NCBI GenBank assembly: GCA_023485295.1 | Contig: JAMCZQ010000004.1 | Coordinates: 1 to 64,000 of the forward strand | DNA from: Candidatus Marsarchaeota archaeon | GTDB taxonomy: Archaea > Micrarchaeota > Micrarchaeia > Micrarchaeales > Micrarchaeaceae | Length of the DNA stretch: 64,000 nucleotides | Reading direction: 5' to 3' | In this document: piece after piece, positions 38,001 to 44,199 of the stretch | How the letters are laid out: each line of letters starts with the position of its first letter | Position numbering within the stretch: the first letter of the stretch is position 1 | Notes under the pieces: generated by a model | Seen by the model: only the letters and a program-made list of their open reading frames with translations | Told to the model about the DNA's origin: nothing | Databases searched by the model: none | Made by a program: the position numbers and the translations under genes

Positions 38001-40274
38001 CTCTGCGGAAGCTCTGCACAGTCAAGCTCTTGCGACTTTACAACTGCATCAACAGCCAATCCTGGATTATATGGACTGGAGCTCGTAGCCACAGACAGCG
38101 CCACAACTCCAGAAACTGTTACCTCTGCTCCAGTAGCAGTCACAGTAGATGCAGATCCATCAGTAACAGTATCGCCCCCAACTTCAACGCTTGACGTCGG
38201 CCAGTCCGAAACGCTTTCGGCATCAGTCACCGGCGGCACCGGCACATATAGCTACCAGTGGTATAACGACACAACAGGAACAGGCGCAACAATACTAGGC
38301 GCAATATCATCCTCGTACGCATTCACCGCAAACAACGCAAACACGTTCAAATATTACGTGGTGGTCACAGACACAGGCACAACAACAGGTGCAACGCCTA
38401 CGATTACTGCTACGTCAAACAACGCAATAATCACTGTGAGCAATAACCCTTCACTTACAATATCTCCGTCATCTGCCACAATTGACGCTGGCCAAACAAT
38501 AAAGTTCACAAACCATACGTCATACGGAACATCTCCATATACCTACTCGTATTCCGTATCGCCAAGCACCGGATTCACTGAAAACGACAACAGTTTCACA
38601 TTCGCAACAGCAGGCACTTACACCGTGAAAGAAACCGTAACTGACGCAAACGGAGAAACTGCCAATGCAGTTTCAACAGTCACGGTTAATACAAAACCAA
38701 CGGTTACGCTGACGCCTTATAGCGGCAACACGATAGGCAATGAGTTCGATAGCAACCAAGTAATAACATACAACGTAATGGTCACCGGTGGAGTCGGTCC
38801 GTTCGACGTAGAGCTTTACAACATAACAGGCAATACCATAGTCGGCAACTTAATAACCTCACCAGGCGGCAGCAACACAATAAGCTTCAATGCATTGGAT
38901 ACAGGATCAAATACGCTCATACTGACTTACAACGCCATCGCAACAGACACAGGCACCACGATACCATACACATTCAGCTCTGCAAGCAATACAATATACG
39001 TACATCCTGCTCTCGGCTCTGGGCTTATGCTCAGCAACGCCACTTTGGATGTAGGGCAGTCAACACTAATAACGGCAGAGATACATGGAGGCACCCCGCC
39101 ATATACGTATGAATTCGAGCTAGGCAACACTATAATTAATACAAACAATACTGCAAATACTATAGCATCGTATTTCTTCACGCCAAACAGCATGGAAACT
39201 GGCAACAGCGTGACTGTCAACGTACTTGTCACGGATAGCGCAACAACTCCAGCGCACGAAACACTTAGCAACACAATAACAATAATGCCACAGCCAACAG
39301 TCACAATAACGCCTAACGCAACAGCTTTCTATCCAGGAAACGTGATAACATACAAAGTAATGGTAACCAACGGCATAGGCCCATTCAATGTAGAGCTTTA
39401 CAACATCACCGGTGGAAAGCCAGTTGGCAACGTCATAGTGCCATACGATGGCAGCAACACCATAAGCTTCAATGCCTTAAATTCAGGTACAAGCCCGCTT
39501 ACACTGAGTTACAACGCCATCGCAACAGATACTGGTACAAAAACCCCATACACATTCAGCTCTGCAAGCAATACGATAACGGTTTATAACAAGAGCGTTA
39601 CTACAACTACTACGACAACCACAACAACCACTACTACAACGACCACAACCATAGCTCCATCTAATGGCGGCGGCACCGGCGGCGGCGCAGGAGCCCCACC
39701 ATCCTCTGGAGGTGCAGGCGCTTTTGTACCTACTGTGACAAGCTTCAACACAACGAATTCCACATGCTACCAGATAGTTAACTTCACGCAGCACAACTTC
39801 GAAATATTGAACTTCAGCAGCATAAGGCTTAAGATAACCGAGAACTACATAAGCCCGAACGACTCAGGCGTAAGCGTGAACAGCACGGCATACGAGCTTT
39901 TCGTCGGCAAGCAGGTCAATTTCACATTAGGCGGCAGCAAGTTCTACCTGCTCATGACAAACCTGTCTTACATACCAAAGATAGACACTATAAAGCTTGA
40001 TGTCTGTGAATACAAGCCAACACCTGCAAAGACGACAACCGTGCCAACAACAAGCACCACCACTGTACCAACAACTATAGCAACAACCACCATAGCGCCA
40101 ACAACAAGCGCGACTACGACAGTGCCTCCTCCACCACCTGCAAAGGCAGGTCCATACCTAATTGCAGCCGTAATAGCGCTTGCACTGCTGCTGATACTGC
40201 TTGGATACTTCCGCAGGACAAGGCGCAATACATCATCCACTGCACAGCACTCTGGAAGCAAGAAGAACAGGTGA
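29016..40274 (+). CDS. Giant repeat-built cell-surface protein
   Basis: The ATG at 29016 gives a clean signal peptide (SIGKFKPVFAAMLMAVFLIG then IVHAAP); the frame extends 36 codons further upstream to 28908, but that sequence lacks signal character. The product is about 3,752 residues. Most is a chain of roughly three dozen Ig-like beta-sandwich repeats of about 95-100 residues marked by LDAGQ, VTGGTGPF-(D/N)-VELYNITG and FEYNAIATDEGTT. Near the C-terminus come a poly-Thr stretch, a Gly-rich linker, a small Cys-containing globular domain (TNSTCYQI ... LDVCEYK), a second Thr/Pro-rich stalk, one membrane helix (YLIAAVIALALLLILLGYF) and a basic tail. It is a wall-spanning or adhesin-like surface protein, probably heavily O-glycosylated at the Thr runs. 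Confidence 0.88.
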   Translation: MSIGKFKPVFAAMLMAVFLIGIVHAAPVLTSLSASNSTIDLGQYVTYNVIASNVISPFTVNLIYTGGPGTVDEESAVNVIETNSITSNGVVTFTSFNGFSTTGSYSFNAIGTSNGISVSSNENTITVNSALGTPTISSASSSYDSGQTVILTASASGGTTPYSYQWYNDTSGTAISGATSNVLSLTANSPSTKIFSYFVSVKDSATTPETENSVAASVKVYPPLSVTVTNSTVYLDAGQEIDFTASASGGTGAADYTYEWTYGSLTPVSGCTSGNTATTCKVEATTAGTYTINVAVTDNGIPTPETANAEASLTVNTDPVITLTPTPVAADGGQAVVYTASITGGTGPFNVELYNITKVTSFIPNIIIDEDSSGNFVFTSPASGAVVNFNAIATDTGTNVPYLFTSGNVELTGSPSPYITISPYSGSNAGNLFDAGQPITYKFQITGGTGPFEVLLHNVTGSSTQISNISVPRSSTRVETGNFMFDSGTEAGTFEYNAIATDTGLTPSYYVFNSITNTIVVHGAPSVSLAPSNAIADAGQSETLLASVTGGTPPYTYTFYNLSGSTPKPISGCTSIPSSTCTFTTSATGSFTYNVVVTDSATTPETFNSIPISITVNTALVANAPLVTNSILDQGQSSTLISQASGGTPPYTYEWFENSDDEGTGPEYQFITSSSTPKGTYTFDYKVTDSASTNSVVTSGTNTVTVNTAPSITLTPSNSVLDAGQYETFTMHVTGGTGPFDVELYNISGSKAVGNVIISSPGGSNTITFKTSKTGSFEYNAIATDEGTTEHYTFSSVTNTITVDSALSANPISINGTKFDIGQSIALSTTPPTTGTPPYTYDFIIESSTGATLFSSGYTSSNTYMYTANTLGTDIANVIVKDSASTPSFSTSNTVTFTTVSTPSITLTPSNSVLDAGQYETFTMSVTGGTGPFNVELYNITGNTIVGSVIVPYDGSNTITFKTSKTGSFEYNAIATDEGTTDPYTVTSSVNTITVDSALSANPISINGTKFDIGQSIALSTTPPTTGTPPYTYDFIIESSTGATLFSSGYTSSNTYMYTANTLGTDIANVIVQDSASTPSFSTSNTVTFTTVSTPSVTLTPSNSTLDAGQYETFTMSVTGGTGPFDVELYNISGGKPVGNVIVPYDGSNTISFNALNSGSSPLTLSYNAIATDEGTSDPYTVTSSVNTITVNTKPVLTISPSNPTIDSGTEETYTMHVTGGTGPFDVELYNITGEKPQGSNVIISLPGGSNTISFTINSPTAITYSFNGIATDEGTTTPYVFNSTKSSIEVAASVGITLTPSNITLDAGQYETYNAGITGGVGPFNTELYNITGSKQQGGTHNDSIISGDYGTFTFQTGVPGTYEYNAIATDTGTTPPEKFSSSPPNTIVVYSTPTVSLSPSSLYIDYPQPETLSATVTGGSGDFLYTFYEPSSGTAPICSQSTSSTCTAVDDYNGIGTDTFNVIVTDIGVTTPYTFNSPLLSVYLHPELEPAVVSQPTSTYTLDVGQTMTISASSASGGTPPYTYTWSIASGTSCPRFVVPGNVHEFSYTPTGPSSNCEFTIATEDSASTPETGTSTTSNIIIDSKPVVSLSPTNPVIDAGQSIALHASVTGGTGQFSYQWYTGIPGGSNTLISGATGTSYDANTPSTTSYFVVVTDTGTNTPYTFNSIKDTVTVDADPSVTVLPPTSTLDVGQSETLSASVTDGTGSFSYQWYNDTKGTGAAIPDATSSSYTFNANNANTFEYYVVVTDTGTTTGATPTITATSNNAVITVNKDPSIAIFPSSATIDAGQTIKFTNKTSDGTGPFTYSYSVSPNNGFTKNDNSFTFTTPNTYTVKETVTDANGETANAVSTVTVDADPSVTVSPPTSTLDAGQSETLSASVTGGTGTYSYQWYNDTTGKGTTISGATSSSYAFTANNANTFKYYVVVTDTGTTTGATPTITATSNNAIVNVYNDITPSDIIISPSPFTVDVGQSIALHASVTGGTGTYSYQWYLNGNTFGTDSDTLTFNGNSSTLSTSVNRIELKVTDTGTSVTPYLSANSPIDYGTVNTAPSVTLTPSNSVLDAGQYETFTMSVTGGTGPFNVELYNITGNTIVGSVIVPYDGSNTITFKTSKIGSFNYNAIATDEGTSGHYTFSSVTNTITVDSALSANPISINGTKFDIGQSIALSTTPPTTGTPPYTYDFIIESSTGTTLFSSGYTSSNTYMYPANTLDTDIANVIVKDSASTPSFSTSNTVTFTTVSTPSVTLTPSNTTLDAGQYETFTMSVTGGTGPFNVELYNVSGGKPVGNVIVLYDGSNTITFKTSNTGPFEYNAIATDEGTTDPYTFSSNTELIGVNSKPSITLTPSNTTLDAGQYETFTMSVTGGTGPFDVELYNITGGKSAGNVIIPYGGSNTISFQAGSNTLSNAFEYNAIATDEGTTTPYTFNSASNTITVSPAPTLTLTPSSYSADAGQYIIYTAKVSDAGFGPFRVHLMLDNVIVATDTITSRGGTATLSYLTSNANIGVLSFNAVGTDEGTTTPYVFNSLPVTANVYATPTTTLEPSNSTLDAGQYESIKAPISGGSGYFTVDFVSKNGNILHTDTLTPGNSIAYYNYSTTDTGTFVDHISAKDTGVTIPYSFNSPTNTIYVYQAPTVTSFSVSNPTISNSQTEYFTVSEEYGKGPFEVELFNVSSNSSVPITPGNIVTPGGSNTIGLPMGKTGSFTYKMLLTDLGTTTPYKFNSSTETINVYEASGATLSGNTPLDSGETETLTVDISNGIGPFEVELYNMTGSKELTSFSVSNSVRSGSYSFTVGSLSNGAAFEYNAIVTDEATKQVVSSNPFTVTVNTALGAPHAPSISAQKIDQGQTETVTDTIPSTGTKQYTYEWLVSHNGGSYSEALSSECAVPSGTASAGQLVTCSFDTNQTTLTGNYIYKLQVTDSAEQPSTVTSAPSNAVTLAAILISTISSAPSTIDAGQSILMSGSASGGFTPYSYQWLAKAPGQSAYTASEANTLCGSSAQSSSCDFTTASTANPGLYGLELVATDSATTPETVTSAPVAVTVDADPSVTVSPPTSTLDVGQSETLSASVTGGTGTYSYQWYNDTTGTGATILGAISSSYAFTANNANTFKYYVVVTDTGTTTGATPTITATSNNAIITVSNNPSLTISPSSATIDAGQTIKFTNHTSYGTSPYTYSYSVSPSTGFTENDNSFTFATAGTYTVKETVTDANGETANAVSTVTVNTKPTVTLTPYSGNTIGNEFDSNQVITYNVMVTGGVGPFDVELYNITGNTIVGNLITSPGGSNTISFNALDTGSNTLILTYNAIATDTGTTIPYTFSSASNTIYVHPALGSGLMLSNATLDVGQSTLITAEIHGGTPPYTYEFELGNTIINTNNTANTIASYFFTPNSMETGNSVTVNVLVTDSATTPAHETLSNTITIMPQPTVTITPNATAFYPGNVITYKVMVTNGIGPFNVELYNITGGKPVGNVIVPYDGSNTISFNALNSGTSPLTLSYNAIATDTGTKTPYTFSSASNTITVYNKSVTTTTTTTTTTTTTTTTTIAPSNGGGTGGGAGAPPSSGGAGAFVPTVTSFNTTNSTCYQIVNFTQHNFEILNFSSIRLKITENYISPNDSGVSVNSTAYELFVGKQVNFTLGGSKFYLLMTNLSYIPKIDTIKLDVCEYKPTPAKTTTVPTTSTTTVPTTIATTTIAPTTSATTTVPPPPPAKAGPYLIAAVIALALLLILLGYFRRTRRNTSSTAQHSGSKKNR
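31140..32297 (+). repeat. Tandem pair of about 577-bp near-identical repeat units in the giant gene
   Basis: Two adjacent copies (about 31140-31716 and 31717-32297) share long identical runs, for example the block starting GACTCTGCCCTTTCCGCAAA at about 31425 and 32003. A third copy is at 35171-35751. Confidence 0.85.
34042..34330 (+). repeat. About 289-bp repeat family, copy 1 (others at 34577-34865 and 38142-38433)
   Basis: A single Ig-like unit starting GATGCAGATCCATCAGTAAC and containing TTACGTGGTGGTCACAGACA occurs three times with little divergence, the third about 3.5 kb away. Confidence 0.82.
35171..35751 (+). repeat. Third, dispersed copy of the 577-bp unit
   Basis: Same two-domain unit as at 31140-32297, with a few substitutions, separated by about 2.9 kb of other repeats. 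Confidence 0.83.
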
Positions 40275-40284
40275 TTTAACACTA

Positions 40285-40315
40285 GCGCATGCATTTTTGC
40301 ATGCGCCTATTTTTT
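40285..40315 (+). terminator. Hairpin plus T-run after the giant gene
   Basis: GCGCATGCA and TGCATGCGC form a perfect 9-bp stem with a T-rich loop, followed by CTATTTTTTATC. It lies 11 bases after the stop at 40274 and could serve both convergent genes. Confidence 0.6.
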
Positions 40316-40358
40316 ATCTTAAGCCTATAGCGGCCAAATCACTGCTTGCTTGCGGTAT

Positions 40359-40877
40359 TCACGGGCTTTCCTGGCCGTAATACCTGCCTTTGTATGCGCC
40401 TCCGCCCCTTGCTTCTTCGAGTATTATCTGGCATATCCTGACGCCAGGCTTGAGCTTAAGGCTTACTGGGGACAGATTCGCTATTTCAAGCACGACCCTG
40501 CCGTCGCTGCCAGGCTGCACGAAGCCGCTGCTTACGTGCACGAGCAGCCCAATCCTTGCAAACCTCGACCTGCCCTCTATCCTGCCTGAAATCGCCCGCG
40601 GCAGGCTTATCCGCTCCATTGTTATGCCGTTTATGAACTGGCCTGGCTTTATCGTTATCGAGCCTTTCTCTGATATCCTGACCAGCCTGCTAACTACCTT
40701 GTGGTCCAGGTTGTCATCCACTTCAAGGGCCTTCGCGCTGCTGCTGAAAACCCTGAATTCATCGCCAAGCCTCAGGTCTATGGACCCTGGGCCTATCTGC
40801 GAGTAGTCAAACGGCTCTATCCTGAGCTTGCCGCTTGCAAGCAGCTTCCTTATGCCATTATGCGTTATTACTGACAT
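40359..40877 (-). CDS. dcd: dCTP deaminase
   Basis: The 172-residue protein has the trimeric dUTPase/Dcd fold: PGSIDLRLGDEFRVF near the start, SGRIEGRSRFARIGL, and FVQPGSDGRVVLEIANLS with the catalytic Glu of VLEIANL. It deaminates dCTP to dUTP for thymidylate supply; archaeal members may also cleave dUTP to dUMP, which cannot be decided by eye. Start ATG at 40877. It is convergent with the giant gene and divergent from the radical SAM gene. Confidence 0.92.
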   Translation of the reverse strand: MSVITHNGIRKLLASGKLRIEPFDYSQIGPGSIDLRLGDEFRVFSSSAKALEVDDNLDHKVVSRLVRISEKGSITIKPGQFINGITMERISLPRAISGRIEGRSRFARIGLLVHVSSGFVQPGSDGRVVLEIANLSPVSLKLKPGVRICQIILEEARGGGAYKGRYYGQESP

Positions 40878-41130
40878 CCGCTATGGAATTGAAAGGATAA
40901 AGCTTAATTACAATAGCACGCAAGGCATGCCAGGCTGCAGCGAAAATGCCTTTAAGATTTTTGCTAAAAATCCATTGCATTTTTGCCTTTTGCAGGTCGT
41001 AGAATTGCGAAATTTCCCTCTTTAAATTTTTTACTATATTCTAAACGAAAAACCGCAAACCTTAAATACAAATGCTTAAAAAATAAGTTTAAAGCTGATT
41101 ATAAATTAAATTTTATTTGAAGGTAATGCG
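40878..41130 (+). promoter_or_regulatory. Divergent intergenic region with probable promoter of the radical SAM gene
   Basis: This 253-base gap holds no gene. CTTAAATA (41061-41068) after a purine-rich CCGCAAAC resembles a BRE/TATA pair, about 60 bases before the start codon; a second AT-rich box lies at about 41080-41110. A T-rich stretch with TTTTTGC repeats near 40965-40995 is seen, without a clear function. Confidence 0.35.
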
Positions 41131-42819
41131 ATGGCAAAGTACGTATTGGTTTCAGATTCAAGCCTCTCAGCAAGCTACCGGGACTTTCCGCTCCTGGAAT
41201 TCCTGCCAAGCGCCCCTGCGCACGCAGTTCCTAATTCGATATACTACTTCCTGAAAGGCCCGCTCTACGATGCAGACTCGGAAGGCAGGTCGAAGATAAC
41301 CACCTATGCGCTTAGGAAGCTTGAAGCCGCGCTGCTCCAGAGGAACAGCAGGAGCGACGTTGTGGTGGCTCACGAGGACCACCTCGGCCAGCTCATAACT
41401 GACGATACTGAAATCATAGCGGTCAACACCATGGACCCGCTCGGCATAGGCCCGCTTACAATGTCATATTTTGTGCTTATGGGCGCCGAGAAAGGCGCAT
41501 GGGTCGCCAAGGAATGGCGCGCCCTGATGGCCAAGATAAACGCCGCAAGAAAGGGCAAAAAGGCCAAGCTCGTGGTCGGCGGCCCAGGCGTATGGGAATT
41601 TACCATACACCCGGAAGAGCTTGACGCGATGAACATAGACTATGCGTTCCAGGGCGAGTCCGAGGACGTCATATGCGACCTGTTCGAGCAGCTTTCCGCA
41701 GGCTCGCTGGACAAGAACGAATTCTTCGAAGGCTATATGACAATAGACGATGATTTCCACAGGAGCTATGTCAGCAATCCCAAATTCATATCAAGGAACA
41801 AAAGCATAGGCACTTCTGTGCCGTTGGAAAAGATCCCGCTGATACAGGGCCCTGTGCACTCAGGCATGGTCGAGATAATGCGCGGCTGCGGAATAGGTTG
41901 CGATTTCTGCGAGGTCACGCTAAGGCCGCTGAGATACTATACCAATGAAATGATAAGGAAGGAAATAGAGGTGAACGTCAAGCTTGGCGGATTCGACAAC
42001 GCCTGGCTCCATACTGACGAGTTCTTCGGCTTCAGGCACACAAAGCCGACATTCGAGCCCAACGAGGAAGCCCTGATAGACCTTGTAACGAACGTCATGT
42101 CAATAAAAGGCGTGAGGCGCACCAACCCCACGCATGCAAGAATATCTCCGGCAGCAGCCTATCCAGAGCTTATAGAGAAGCTTTCTAGGATAATGAAGGC
42201 AGGCCTGTCCAACTGGATAGGCGTGCAGGTGGGCGTCGAGACAGGCAGCGACATACTTGCAAAGAAGCACATGCCAAACAAGACCCTGCCGCTGAAGATA
42301 GGCGCGGACGGCAGCTGGAGCGAGATCGTATGGCGCGGCACAAGGAACATGAACAAGTACTACTGGAGGCCGGCGTTTACAATACAGTCTGGCCAAAGGG
42401 ACGAGACGCCTGAAGACAACTGGGACACTGTAGCGCTTATAAACAAGATGAGCAATTCCTACGTCGACAGAAGGCCTTTGGAGTTCACAATAACGCCGAT
42501 GCAGAATGTGCCTCTCGGCCTTATAAAAAGCAAGGGCTTCAGCGTAGGCATGCTCACGGAATCGCAGTTCGCAATGTACTACGCAAGCTACAGGCACCTT
42601 TACAAGATGGCGCTTAGGAACGCAAGGCGCGAAAGCAAGGGCAATCCTGTTGTCAAGATGGGCACTGCATCAGTAATATCGCTTGGCGGCTGGGTCATGA
42701 TGAAGTTCGTGGAGAAGCTTGCAAGGAAGGCTGGAGTAGACATAGAGAAGGTGAAGCGCTACGGCCTTACAAGCGAGTCGGAAAAGATCGAAACCCTGGT
42801 GGAATTCAACAAGACGTGA
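41131..42819 (+). CDS. Radical SAM protein with N-terminal B12-binding-like domain
   Basis: The 562-residue protein has an N-terminal Rossmann-like part (about 60-190) with IIAVNTMDPLGIGP and KLVVGGPGVWEF that resembles the cobalamin-binding domain of B12-radical SAM enzymes, although the typical DxHxxG is not evident. The radical SAM domain begins with MRGCGIGCDFCEVTLRPLRY: the 4Fe-4S motif is CxxxCxxC. VGVETGSD follows as the SAM-binding strand. A Micrarchaeota-type relative of ThiH/YgiQ-like proteins is possible, but the substrate is unknown. GGTAA lies four bases before the ATG. Six bases separate it from apt, so they form an operon. Confidence 0.85.
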   Translation: MAKYVLVSDSSLSASYRDFPLLEFLPSAPAHAVPNSIYYFLKGPLYDADSEGRSKITTYALRKLEAALLQRNSRSDVVVAHEDHLGQLITDDTEIIAVNTMDPLGIGPLTMSYFVLMGAEKGAWVAKEWRALMAKINAARKGKKAKLVVGGPGVWEFTIHPEELDAMNIDYAFQGESEDVICDLFEQLSAGSLDKNEFFEGYMTIDDDFHRSYVSNPKFISRNKSIGTSVPLEKIPLIQGPVHSGMVEIMRGCGIGCDFCEVTLRPLRYYTNEMIRKEIEVNVKLGGFDNAWLHTDEFFGFRHTKPTFEPNEEALIDLVTNVMSIKGVRRTNPTHARISPAAAYPELIEKLSRIMKAGLSNWIGVQVGVETGSDILAKKHMPNKTLPLKIGADGSWSEIVWRGTRNMNKYYWRPAFTIQSGQRDETPEDNWDTVALINKMSNSYVDRRPLEFTITPMQNVPLGLIKSKGFSVGMLTESQFAMYYASYRHLYKMALRNARRESKGNPVVKMGTASVISLGGWVMMKFVEKLARKAGVDIEKVKRYGLTSESEKIETLVEFNKT

Positions 42820-42825
42820 CCCCTG

Positions 42826-43359
42826 ATGCTTCTTAATGAAGAGCTGCGCAATGCGATCATAGACATACCCGATTATCCAAAAAAGGGAGTTGCATTCAAG
42901 GACGTCACGCCAGTATTCCAGGACGGCGGCTTATTCTCAAAAACTGTTGAAGCGCTAGCTGCAGAGCTTGCTGGCATTGGCATTGGCAAGGGCTGCTTCA
43001 TAGCAGGCGTCGAGGCAAGGGGCTTCATAATAGGCGCTGCCCTGGCGCTTAAGCTGAACACCGGGTTCGTGCCGATAAGGAAGGCAGGCAAGCTGCCGAG
43101 GGCTGCGATAAAGGAGAGCTATGAGCTTGAGTACGGGACCGCTTCAATAGAGATGGAAAGCGATGCAATGCCGAAAGGCTCGCGCGTTGTAATAGCCGAC
43201 GACCTGCTTGCTACAGGCGGCACTTCAATAGCCGCCTACAATCTTGTAAGAAGGCAAGGCTCAAACCCCGTGGCGTTCGCCTTTATCGTAGAGCTCTCAT
43301 ACCTGAACGGCAGGCGCAGGCTTCCGTGCAAAGCGGTGTCGCTGCTTTCCTACGCATGA
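42826..43359 (+). CDS. apt: Adenine phosphoribosyltransferase
   Basis: The 177-residue protein has the APRT fold: FKDVTPVFQDGG near the N-terminus, AGVEARGFIIGAALA, FVPIRKAGKLPR, and the PRPP-binding loop RVVIADDLLATGGTS. It converts adenine and PRPP to AMP in purine salvage. Length is standard. It follows the radical SAM gene directly. Confidence 0.95.
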   Translation: MLLNEELRNAIIDIPDYPKKGVAFKDVTPVFQDGGLFSKTVEALAAELAGIGIGKGCFIAGVEARGFIIGAALALKLNTGFVPIRKAGKLPRAAIKESYELEYGTASIEMESDAMPKGSRVVIADDLLATGGTSIAAYNLVRRQGSNPVAFAFIVELSYLNGRRRLPCKAVSLLSYA

Positions 43360-43397
43360 TGCAAAGTTTTAAAAAATGCCTGCAAAAAAGGTAGATT

Positions 43398-44015
43398 ATG
43401 GAAGATTATGAAATAATAGAGCATGCAAAATCCCCTGAAAAGGACATTGCGTACATAATAAAGGCGATAAATTACGCAATCCCTACATATATACGCATAG
43501 AATCTGGCAAGGAGATAAATGTCGGCAGCATCGTGCAGGTCGAAGGCAAGCAGGTGTTTTTCAGCAAGGAGGCCATAGGCTCAGTAAGCGAGCTTAAAAG
43601 CGGCGCTGGCATTCCTATAAACACTGACTATGACATAAAATACACTGGTGGCTATTCCAAGGACGGCAAGACCATATACCTCGCTCGCACATTTCCAAAG
43701 ACCCTGCAAATAGACGGGAAGGAGGTAAGCATGCTCGAATCCATAGGCAGGCACCACGAGCTGGTGGAGAAATGGCTCGTTGACGACATGTACGAATATG
43801 CTTACGCCCACGAGATAGCTACGAAGATAGAGAGGCAGTACGTGGAGTCTCTTGGCGTAAGCTGGGAATCCTACAATGCTGCGGTCGGAAAATATCTTCA
43901 TGATAATTACGAGAAGAAGCTGGAGCGCAGCCCTGCCGACCTTGACGTATCCCCATACGTCTATTCAAACGACACGGAAGCCATGAAGGAAATACGCGAG
44001 AGCGTAGCTCCCTGA
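43398..44015 (+). CDS. Hypothetical cytoplasmic protein with His/Glu-rich motif
   Basis: The 205-residue protein has no membrane segment. Its middle carries SIGRHHELVEKWLVDDMYEY and AYAHEIATKIERQYVESLG; the spaced HHE and HE pairs could bind metal and recall peptidase- or hydrolase-like helices, but no family is recognised. A beta-rich N-terminal half (VGSIVQVEGKQVFFSKEAIG) looks like a separate domain. GGTAG precedes the ATG. It probably belongs to the same operon as apt (38-base gap). Confidence 0.6.
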   Translation: MEDYEIIEHAKSPEKDIAYIIKAINYAIPTYIRIESGKEINVGSIVQVEGKQVFFSKEAIGSVSELKSGAGIPINTDYDIKYTGGYSKDGKTIYLARTFPKTLQIDGKEVSMLESIGRHHELVEKWLVDDMYEYAYAHEIATKIERQYVESLGVSWESYNAAVGKYLHDNYEKKLERSPADLDVSPYVYSNDTEAMKEIRESVAP

Positions 44016-44031
44016 ACCAAATGCCCAAAGC

Positions 44032-44199
44032 ATAGGTTTAATAATTATATTCAACAAAAGTAATATATGGAACCGTAAGAACGGTGCCAAAAGAACATAA
44101 GTGTCTTGTTTTGATGCACGCTACACTGCAAAGAGTATGCGCATTCGGCAAGGTGCTTGTTTTGCATACTGCATAACAGTATGGACCATACGTGATTGA
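44032..44199 (+). promoter_or_regulatory. Promoter and structured leader of the DEAD-box helicase gene
   Basis: A TATA-like GTTTAATAATTAT (44036-44048) predicts transcription from about 44070. A hairpin starts there (44069-44076 with 44081-44088, ACCGT/ACGGT core), and AGTATGC (44134-44140) pairs with GCATACT (44164-44170). CTTGTTTTG occurs twice, at about 44105 and 44156. The leader of about 130 bases is unusually long for an archaeal mRNA. Confidence 0.45.

Noticed and set aside
39598-39655. The ACA/ACT/ACC run as a microsatellite or CRISPR-like array
   Set aside because: It is in frame and encodes the poly-Thr stalk of the surface protein.
29016-40274. Many open frames on the minus strand and other frames within the giant gene
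   Set aside because: They arise from the Thr/Ser/Gly-rich repetitive coding sequence; none has its own start signal or protein-like composition.
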